64,000 nucleotides of DNA from Dipylidium caninum (lineage: Eukaryota > Platyhelminthes > Cestoda > Cyclophyllidea > Dipylidiidae): assembly GCA_017562135.1 (NCBI GenBank), contig QEYB01001189.1:244343-308342 (forward strand). Direction: 5' to 3'. This document shows positions 56,020-64,000 of the stretch, in pieces. The notes beneath the pieces are model-generated. The model ran no database searches. It saw only the letters and a list, made by a program, of their open reading frames with translations, and was not told the DNA's origin. The position numbers and the translations under genes are program-made. Numbering within the stretch: the stretch's first letter is position 1; each line of letters opens with the position of its first letter.

Positions 56020-57324
56020 CCTCCACCATGTAAAACATGCTGGAATACACTTAGAAGTGTGCTCTCTTATCCCACGTGGGGGCGAGAAGGTGGAGACGGG
56101 TCAGGGGAGAAGATGAAGTGGGCGGAGTCGTCTTCTCGGGTGGATGGCGTGACACCTGGCACAATGGCCTCAGCGTTCAGTCGAAAAACCCGTCTAAAAA
56201 TGTCATTATCTACATCATGTTAATTGCACTCTCACGGTTGCGTGAGAGTGTGATGAAGCCATGCTACGAGGAACACCGCAAGTTGCCTGCTGACCGCATT
56301 TGACCTGACCTCAGCGCAGTTCAGATTCACCTGTTTGGTCGGGGGCACATGACGCTGCGGCGCCGTGGCGGGTAGCACACAGTCCGTGAGTAACCTCGTG
56401 TGTGCCACGGAGTCTGTTAGCCACTTCGGCTGCCGTCCCGAGTGCTCTCTGCCCCGTCAAAAGAGCATCTTCTGGCTATTGCTAAATAGCACCAGGCCTG
56501 GGTTTCCACTCACCCCATGTGGAAAGGTCTGTACAAACTTTCATCTTACGTGTGAGGAAGGAGGCACTTGTGCTCTGCCTACTGCAGACTCGCAGATGGA
56601 CGAAGGCCTCGCTTTGAGCAGCTCTTCTGATCAGGTGGCAATTTCGCCTTCGCAACCGCGCAATCGCGATCAACATAAATCAGCCCAAAATAGCTCTCCA
56701 AAGAGTGTTTAAATGTCTAGTTTCCACCTTCACAGTCACCGGTGCTTTCCGCAGGCCACGTCTAGTCGCGGGCTGTTTACATTGTTTGCTTACACAGTGG
56801 ATGGTGTCATTTCTCGTGTAGAATAATTAACAAGCGACGGGTGCATGTCAAGCAAAATTGTGTCATCTGGTCGGTGTTATCGCGTGTGCTGGTAGACCTT
56901 TCCCTGCCAGATTCCATGTTAATTAGACAGTATGGTTTAGGTGATGTGATCTGGATACCAGGGGAGCGCATCCAATTATTCTTGGGGTTGGGAGCGTGGA
57001 GAAGTTGCATTTGAGGAGAAGAGAGGCGAGTTGTGGCGTCTTTCCCTCCCTCATTCCCTCCCTCCCCCTCTCCCTTTCTCCCTCGAAGGCAGTGGCCGTG
57101 CCGAGTGGTGCACAGGTAGGCGGGAGCCTGTGAAGTCAGTGGCCGGGTGCAGCTCCCCCTCGAAAGGGGCGTCGCGAGTGGGTAGAAGTGGTATTCTGAC
57201 TTGCGAAGAGCTTGGTGAGGGAGAGAAGCAAAGAGAAGGGCGTAGCCTGTGTTTATCTCCAACATGCCGGCAGAAAGTATGAATATTTCGGACTGGTGGA
57301 CGTCGAGAGAGCGCGGCCACACTG
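56020..57324 (-). repeat. 5' flank of H3 and outer block Y, inverted
   Basis: 56,020-56,411 is the inverse of 38,597-38,985 with the hairpin at 56,227-56,250. From about 56,410 to 57,324 it is block Y. This Y copy carries several changes not in the other three, for example CAGATGGACGAAGG near 56,591 and a changed stretch around 56,738-56,790. Confidence 0.8.
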
Positions 57325-59129
57325 AAAATAGCGCCGCGAAGACGGTTCGTTTCCGTTTGTCGCGGCAGTCCCCTCCTCACCCGGCACTAGACAACAGGCG
57401 ATGACCTGGTTGTGCATCGGCCCTCGCAGTCTTCGCCGCCATCTCCTCTCGGCCTCGCGTGATGCGGCGTCAGCGCGTTGGCCAGCACGTTGGCCTCTCC
57501 AGCCCCCTAACCCCCCGCCCGCCCGCCCGCCCGCCCCGCGAGGGCTCGTGTTTGTGGAGGATTAATTAGGGATGTGGAGGAAGGTTGCCTCCTGAGGTCG
57601 AAAGATCAGCACGCCTGAGCCCCTGCCTGCTCCAATCAGTCCGACGCACCGCTGATGGCCAGCGTCAGACTAGTGAAGCCATGTTATATAGCTGGTGTTG
57701 CCCTCCTCACCGTGCCATCGCGCATCGTGTAGTCGGTGGTGGAAAAACACGTCAACCGGGAGCTGAATCAGTCAAATCGCCTCCGCTGCAGTCGCGTAGT
57801 TAACGGACTCCAAGACAACAACAGTTGGGGAGCCTCGTCTTGTGTGGCATTTAGGCAAACGACGTCACTTCCTCAAAAATCATCTCATCTACTGACCCCA
57901 CGTAATGTCATCAACGCGTACTTCGGCGCTCCACGCCCCAGATCATTGGTAACCCTCACACTTGGGAAGGTTGTGTTTTTTGTCGTCGTCGGCGTCATCG
58001 TCGGCGTTTTTGTTGGTTTTGGCGCTCATGTGACACCTCGACAGTGGGGCATTCAAATTTGGGTGGGTTAGGCAGTGCGCATGTCCTCGCAAATACCCAA
58101 CCCGACGTGTCTCGGTGGGCGGTAGAGACAGGCCTGTTGAGGTTGCCGTCTTGCAGGCCCGAAGAGGCGAGGTTGGCGCCGAGGCGGCACCGTATGAAAG
58201 GTCGAAAAGTGTTTCGTCTACTTGGGCTGACGTTGCCAAGATCACGGAGGTGAAATGAGGTGAGGTGGGGTGAGGTGAGGTGAGTTGCGGGCCAGGTGAT
58301 TGACACGAGGCTGTGGCAGATTCTGCATGGAGCTGGCCACAGTTGAGATGTGGAGGTTGCCGAACCTCTCTCAAATCTCGAAAAGCCCCTCTCCTTTCGC
58401 CTCGCCTCGCCTCGCCTCGCCTCGCCTCAGTGGCTCTGCTTCTGTCTTCGCGTCGTCATTGTTGCCCACTGACAGCCCTCACCTCGTGCCGATGCGCTGT
58501 GTGTTTCATCGTGCATGGCGTCTAAGCGGGCCTCTAACTGCCTCAATGATGATTGGCATCTAAGCACATTGACCGCGACAGTAACTTCTACGGTGAGTGC
58601 ACACTGAACCTGTGGTCTGTTCACTCAAAACAATAGGCACTTGTGAGAATGTGTGTAATGGCGACTTCTCATTGAAAAGGTCTGTGTGATCACCAGACGT
58701 GGACGTTGGGATGCGGATGGAGCATCCCGCTAGCGAGTGGAGTGCCCGACTGCCTCGTCTGCGTTGGTGAGCAGAAGGTGAAGTGAATACCCCTCAGTCT
58801 GGAAAGCGATGCCTGAGGGTGAGCAAACAAAGCGAGTACGCGCTCCACAGACGCTTAGAATGAGCAATTGTGTCGAGTGAGGCAGTCGTGTCCATTTACC
58901 CGGTCGGTGGCAGTCGGAGGACCCACACTCGGTTCGGTCTGCTCGGCTAGTCTGGAGCAACAGGTAGCTTTTCGTCCGCCCGTCACCGCTTTCACATGTT
59001 GCTCTCCTGCCTCCCTCCTCACCCCTCCTTCGCCCAACGACCCACCACCCGCGGTCCACGCCTCCTCCCACCCGCTTAACTTTGCCTGACGACACCGCCT
59101 CACACAAGTTACTAAAGAAAGTCTGTTAG
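57325..59129 (-). repeat. Block F, right-arm copy
   Basis: Inverse of 35,861-37,663. It shares the SNP cluster (58,920-58,975) and the six-unit GGCGA tract with the spacer copy rather than with its palindrome partner. Confidence 0.85.
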
Positions 59130-60397
59130 GCTCTAAGGCTGCCGATGCTTCGCGCACCAAGTGTTTACCCGTCGGCGAAGAAAACCGTGTAGTAGTGGCC
59201 GACTATCCTCGTCAGGAGGTTTGTTCACACTTCACGCCCACCACGAAGTCCGGCTTCACGCTGAATGATTACGTATTACGTGTCGCCGGCAGACGGTGTA
59301 ACGAGTGATCTCACCTGCATCCAGCGAGAAGGCCGAGGCAAGTAGGGGAGTGCGTGGCACTCGGAGGACCACATGTTCGTAGGGGGCTCCTGTGGTCGCC
59401 TCAGGCGACAACGAGAATAGCACTTTGAGCCTTACCTTTCCACTGAGACAAAAAATAGCGTAGGGAGCACTTCATAGCCATGAGGGACGAGAAAACTGGT
59501 CGTCACACCGTGGGTCGCAGCAGGTCGAGGCGCCTTTGTTCCCCTTGGGTTGGGCGACGATTAATTGCCCTCCCGCGGCGAATACAAAACTACTTCATAC
59601 ATTTCCGAATAGACTGTGCACAAGAAAAACATTCCTGTCGGATAGCTAGAACTGGTTGCCAACCCAAGGAAGTTGTGCCTCAATCTTGGAAAGCTCAACG
59701 GACCCACAGCCCACTCTTGCCTGTCCGCGTGGAGGAGGGACAGGGGAGGGAGGGGACGGAGGGAGGGAAGGGAGGGGAAGGGAAGGGTGGTAGGGGAAGA
59801 AAGAGGAGGGTAGGGACTGCAGAGGAGACAGAGAGGATGGGAGGCCGAATGACGATGAGGGGAATAGAGAAGAGAAGAAGAGAAGAGGAGGGAGGGAGGG
59901 GAGGCAAAGGGGGTAGCGAAAGGGGAAGGAAAGCCGTTGCCCCTTAAACAAGTAGCCTGTCTGCCTACGAACAGCTGGGCTGTTTCCGCGCTGTTGTCGT
60001 CTGGTCGGCACACGGTGGCAGCTGTTGCAATGCCTGCATTGTCCAAGTGGACGCTTCTGTATTCACTCCCACTACAGAGTGAAAGGGGGAAAACTCTCGG
60101 CCCTTGTCGCCGCGGTTTAGTGGTGCTGATGGTCTGAAACCGTAGTCACCACCATGGAATGGCGCTGTGACCGTCCACACGGCAGTAGCACGGGAGTGGC
60201 TGTACCGACACGATTCCCGCGCGGAGGTGAGCAAACGTTGAGCCACATTTGTTCGCACAGGACTCTGCCCAAGGGTGCACTTCCTCCTCCGTACCTTCAC
60301 AGGCTCAGCAATCCATTTGGCACTTTTGCTCGGAGGGGAGGGAGGGTGGAGGGAGGGAGGGAAGGAGGGGAAGGATTCTTTGGTCGGTTTTTTAGCT
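59130..60397 (-). repeat. Blocks D and E, right-arm copy
   Basis: Inverse of 34,605-35,860, including the long GA tract (59,733-59,905) that the spacer copy lacks. Single-base insertions in homopolymers begin here, for example GAAGAAAACCG near 59,177 and GACAAAAAATAGC near 59,446. Confidence 0.8.
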
Positions 60398-62300
60398 GTT
60401 TCTTAACGACCACAGGCTTGAGAGCAGAGATGAGGCTTCCATTTGCCATTACACCTCCAGCTGGTTAGCGAGAGGCGCAAACACAAATGGGTGTCCTCCA
60501 TCGTACATGAGCTGCTCACATCTTACCGTGATTGCTGGACGGCGGGAACGAAAACCGCGTATCACATGACACACGAAGACCCTCTCATCTCTACGCGGCC
60601 ATACATGGGCCTCCCCATTCATACAGTCCCGCACCATGTGCCCATCGTCAACGTCCGCCGCTATCCTCAATGCCTGCCGCTATCGTAATTCCACCCATTG
60701 CCTAATCAGTATATGTGACAGCAGACATAATCATCGAGTGACATATGAAATAATAATGCGGCTATCCTCTGTTTCCTCTTTTTCTTCGGTTTCTTCGACG
60801 TCCAACTATTAGTGCGGTTTTAAAAAATTGTTTATTTAATCAGACCGGAGAGAGTTAGTGCAATGGACCATTATCGGTAGGAAAGCAAAAAAGATACCAA
60901 TTCTTTCAATGCGCATCAGACAGGAATAAAAAATGAAGTTATCGGAGAGCTTGGAATTTACGACCCGCCAGTAGAGTCACGGTTTGAAGAGGCAGAGAGG
61001 AAATGGCACATATTGGTCGGTGTGACACGGGCGATGCATTTCCCGTCAACCTCGACATCCAATTGTTCGATGCCGTAACTTGGAGGTTGACAGTGACTAA
61101 GGCAACCAAAAAGATGGCATTGTAATCGTGAGGCGGGTACGGGATCGGCCTCACTCTCCCCACATCATCTCGGCGAAAATTAGATTTCCCCACACTTTTG
61201 GCCTCGTATTACGAATGGGAAGAGGAAACGATAACATTTGAGATGACAATTCAGGCCCTGTTAACCAGACCAATTATACAGCTCCACCTACTCTGCTCCT
61301 CAACAGCACACTTAATTCGAAAACTTGTAATTTTATGTGGTGTTTGAATGCGTCTCAGTACACCGCGGCAACACCTGGTGACTCCCTTTTTTTTACCGGT
61401 CTCCGTCTGACTGTTTCAAACGTGCACTGCCTCAACGTGGTCAACGTAAAGGCTTCTGGCGTTCGCCGCTTTGACAGGCTTTATTCGTGCGCGCAGAGTG
61501 GTAGAAAGAGCCTGTGTTGCATTACTGCTACTGACAGGATCATCGGGTTGGCGTTTTTAGCTCGTCCAACTAAAAACAGTGTAAACAGTACTGGGTGCAC
61601 CTGACCCGTCACCTCAGGACTGGCAACGTGCTCGTACATCTAAGACAACCCCACCACAGAGCGGCCAGCAAAACCGTCGTCTCTGTATTCTTACGGGAGT
61701 AGATACTCGAATGTCCATTATTGATTACATCAATCCTAGACTGTCACAAAGCAACATGAAATATCTCCTTCAAATCTGGCGATACTCTAACAACTAATCG
61801 TGATGCCTTGAAAGGTAAATTGACACGACTCTTCTGCTCAAGTTACTGTTGATTGTGATACATATGCGGGTGTAACTCTCTCTTGGCAGGCTTCCCGCGC
61901 TAATCTGTCTCCACCTCTCCGGTCCGACATCACCCCTCAGGGTCTCGCCACCTCCCCCTGATGAGTTTGCCAATTGAGACGTGGAGGTTAGAGGTGTTTG
62001 AAAGCCATAGCCTCGAGATGCCGATCCCAGACCTATATGTTCTATATCGAAAGCATCACAAGGCCGCGCAACATGGAATAAGAAGACAACGTGTTTCCAA
62101 GCATTCTCATCTCATCTCACAGAATCGCCATCCTCATTATCTCTATCATCCGTCTCCAGTCTTCGCTCGCGCTCGTAATGCTCTCAACACCTATCCTACG
62201 ACAAGCGATGTGCTTCGCACATACTACTACGACTTTGTCAAAGAAGAATCACTTGCTGATGTTGTTCGTCTTCTCGCTCATACTACTACATGGGATGATA
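60398..62300 (+). repeat. Block A, copy A3 (noisy and mosaic)
   Basis: Same orientation as A1. At 60.47-60.70 kb its variants match A2 (GTACATGAGCTGCTCACATC). At 60.96-61.40 kb they match A1 (ACATATTGGTCGGTG and CACCTGGTGACTCCC). Beyond the A1 border it again follows A2. Many single-base insertions break all frames, so a 136-codon frame at 61,961-62,371 is not a gene. Confidence 0.75.
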
Positions 62301-62659
62301 CTGCATATGCCTCTGGTGATACGGAGAGAACCGACAATAATTGGCGCCCGTCTAACATATGGGAGGGGTAAGGAGGCAAGAGTTTATCTCGTCACTCCAA
62401 GTGTATTATTGCATAATTTCCTGTGTGTAAACAAGTACACTAAGAGGAGGGCATGTATCAAGGGGATTGGGAAAACTAACAGAACTTCGGGAGAGTAAGC
62501 TGTCACTTGCCTCACCAACAGAGACGAGGAATAGCTTCGTGTCAATCGGGATCCACACGTGGATTATCAGTAGTGCGGTTGGTTATCCAAGTCTAGTCGA
62601 TTGACGAGAATGTGCGAATTTAAATCACAGCACCTCGGAAGCTGTCGATCGAATACACC

Positions 62660-62890
62660 TCAGCGCTACAGTGGCAACTTCGATTCAGAAGGCCACGGAC
62701 ATGCGTATAGCAGTCGTGCTTCGAAGCTATTGCTCATCTCCGTGTCATCCGTATTTCTACGAGGCGAGGGCAACAAGAGCATCTCGAATATCATCACGCC
62801 GCCCCTACACTTTCTCCACATGATCCACCAGAATGGCGCATTATGGGCAGCACGATTGGGCGAGTAAGAAGCTCGGCCGGCAAGTAAAAA
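62660..62890 (-). pseudogene. Decayed TAZ zinc-finger fragment, right-arm copy
   Basis: Inverted partner of 32,331-32,561, recognisable from GGCAACTTCGATTCAGA (62,671) and from the segment facing GGTGGATCATGTGGAG. Extra bases break the frame repeatedly. It adds no independent evidence for a second gene. Confidence 0.5.
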
Positions 62891-64000
62891 ATGGCCAGCG
62901 CCTCGCTGTCTTCTTCCACAGTCTGTGTTTTCACTCGCCTTATCGATGTTGTGAGTGGCCATCCCGTCCAAATATATCTCGAAGACACAAGGCTCTGGGG
63001 GTGTGAAAGAGACGCACGCCGAAGCAATGGAGCAGCGTTGAAAAGAAGATGTGGAGTGCACACGCTGGATGCCTCTAAGTGCCTGCTACGCGCCAAGTTC
63101 CGCCTCTTCCCGAAAGACGAGTTACAAACCTAACTGACTTCCTCTACTCGTGTATCTGTTGTGCAAGTGGAGTCCTCGCAGCTCCCTGAAGGTTAGGTGT
63201 CAACAGTACAAGACGTACCTGGATGTCGATGCGATTGATCGATACTGGTTGCCCACTGCTCGCATACAACCCCTCGGACAGTTATAACAGTTGAAAACAA
63301 TCTTAAAACTACCACCTTGCGTGATGAAGTGGAGCACAGATGCAATCATAAGTGGTCGGGACGGAGAGATTGTTGTCAACCTGTCCAGCGTCACTTCAGT
63401 CTTCGACAAATCTCGATAGGAATTGGTATGACTGAAATAGTCCAACGTCGATTGCCCCATTAGTGCGTTCCATCCCTCATTATAACGCGGACCGGGAGAG
63501 TGTGCTATATGACGCGTATACATTGTACTAATGTGCCTCACAGTAACAGAAGTTGCTGTGATAATTTTGCAATATCTCAACACCTACACACACTTTTAAT
63601 ATCCCCACTACACCTTTCGTCTTCGATTTTCAACCGCTGGCATCGAGTCCCACTACGTCTCGTATCCAGTGGTGAAGCAAGTGAAAGCTTTCCTCTCGCG
63701 ACTTCCACGTAAGTTGCCAACACGTCTGTCCACTCTCCTACTCGAGTTTCCTTCTGTCCCGCACCCAAATAGAAGGACTCTTCCCATTCACGAGTTATGC
63801 TCAAACTCCTCCCTTTTTATACCGGCGTTGGAAGAGTCAGAGGAAGTGTTTGAGATGATTGTCTCGTCAATCAAACCCCAGTTCAGACAGTTGACGGCCA
63901 ATATGGTGCGTAAGCTGGAGGAGCATTGTCATTCACATCGGCAACTAACAACTAGCACAAACAACAGCAGCTAGCGAGGTCGAAGCGGTAGCACATAGCA
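62891..64000 (-). repeat. Outer right arm, noisy copy of 31,480-32,330
   Basis: Landmarks are CCCGAAAGACGAGTTACAAA (63,108), GGTTGCCCACTGCTCGCATA (63,247), GTTGCTGTGATAATTTTGCA (63,552) and GTGTTTGAGATGATTGTCTC (63,847). Net length is clearly greater than that of the left-arm partner. No gene can be called. Confidence 0.65.

Larger units (their letters stand above)
48885..64000 (-). repeat. Giant palindrome, right arm
   Basis: Reverse complement of the left arm in the order Y, Z, H, Y, F, D, E, A and further. Up to about 59 kb it is close to the left arm. From about 60 kb outward it carries frequent single-base insertions, and the paired coordinate sum grows from about 94,984 (at 60.7 kb) to about 95,480 (at 64.0 kb). 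The pairing reaches the window end. Confidence 0.92.

Noticed and set aside
61961..62371. 136-codon plus-strand frame in block A3
   Set aside because: Created by the single-base insertions of the noisy right arm; A1 and A2 do not have it.
31480..64000. Pair of long terminal repeats or a large terminal-inverted-repeat transposon
   Set aside because: No transposase, reverse transcriptase or integrase frame is seen, and the arms continue past the window without defined ends.
1..64000. CRISPR array, rRNA, tRNA or bacterial operon
   Set aside because: No regularly spaced short direct repeats, no rRNA signature and no convincing tRNA box pair were seen; splice sites and protein families are eukaryotic.

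Overview
The window looks like animal nuclear DNA, probably an invertebrate. It has introns with GTAAGT/GTGAGT donors and pyrimidine-AG acceptors, single-gene spacing with no operons, and metazoan protein families (an NPC1 N-terminal domain and a CBP/p300-type TAZ1 zinc finger). GC looks near half by eye and CpG is not depleted. I cannot place it further; a flatworm is possible but only a guess.

Layout. From 1 to 10 kb the DNA is mostly unique. It holds a broken NPC1 N-terminal gene fragment (4.2-5.0 kb, minus), an intact 245-codon TAZ zinc-finger frame (7.2-7.9 kb, plus) and old, diverged dispersed repeats. From 10.4 to 34.6 kb the sequence is a mosaic of duplicated blocks called here A, B, C, D, E and H, in both orientations, forming nested inverted repeats. 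This part carries a second NPC1 fragment (13.2-13.6 kb) and a glutamine/glutamate- and serine-rich gene with a recognisable promoter (18.0-19.0 kb). From 31.5 kb to the window end the DNA is one giant palindrome. Its left arm is 31,480-46,144, its spacer 46,145-48,884, and its right arm 48,885 to at least 64,000. The spacer is itself a direct copy of 34,776-37,663 inside the left arm. The palindrome carries two further copies of the Q/E-S-rich gene and two copies of a decayed TAZ finger.

Reading of the locus. Gene content is low and most long open frames are chance or low complexity. The dominant feature is repeated, staged segmental duplication. An old dispersed family differs by very roughly a quarter, blocks such as E by roughly a tenth, and the palindrome arms by about a percent (all by-eye estimates). 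Variant sharing among copies is mosaic, as expected after recombination or gene conversion. Consensus quality is also uneven. The 14-20 kb copies carry extra homopolymer bases, and the right arm beyond about 60 kb becomes insertion-rich like unpolished long-read sequence. The palindrome may therefore be a real ampliconic structure, an assembly fold-back, or a real structure with a badly polished end. The genes do not form a recognisable pathway together; they are fragments carried by the duplications. No transposon proteins, rRNA, tRNA or CRISPR arrays were recognised.
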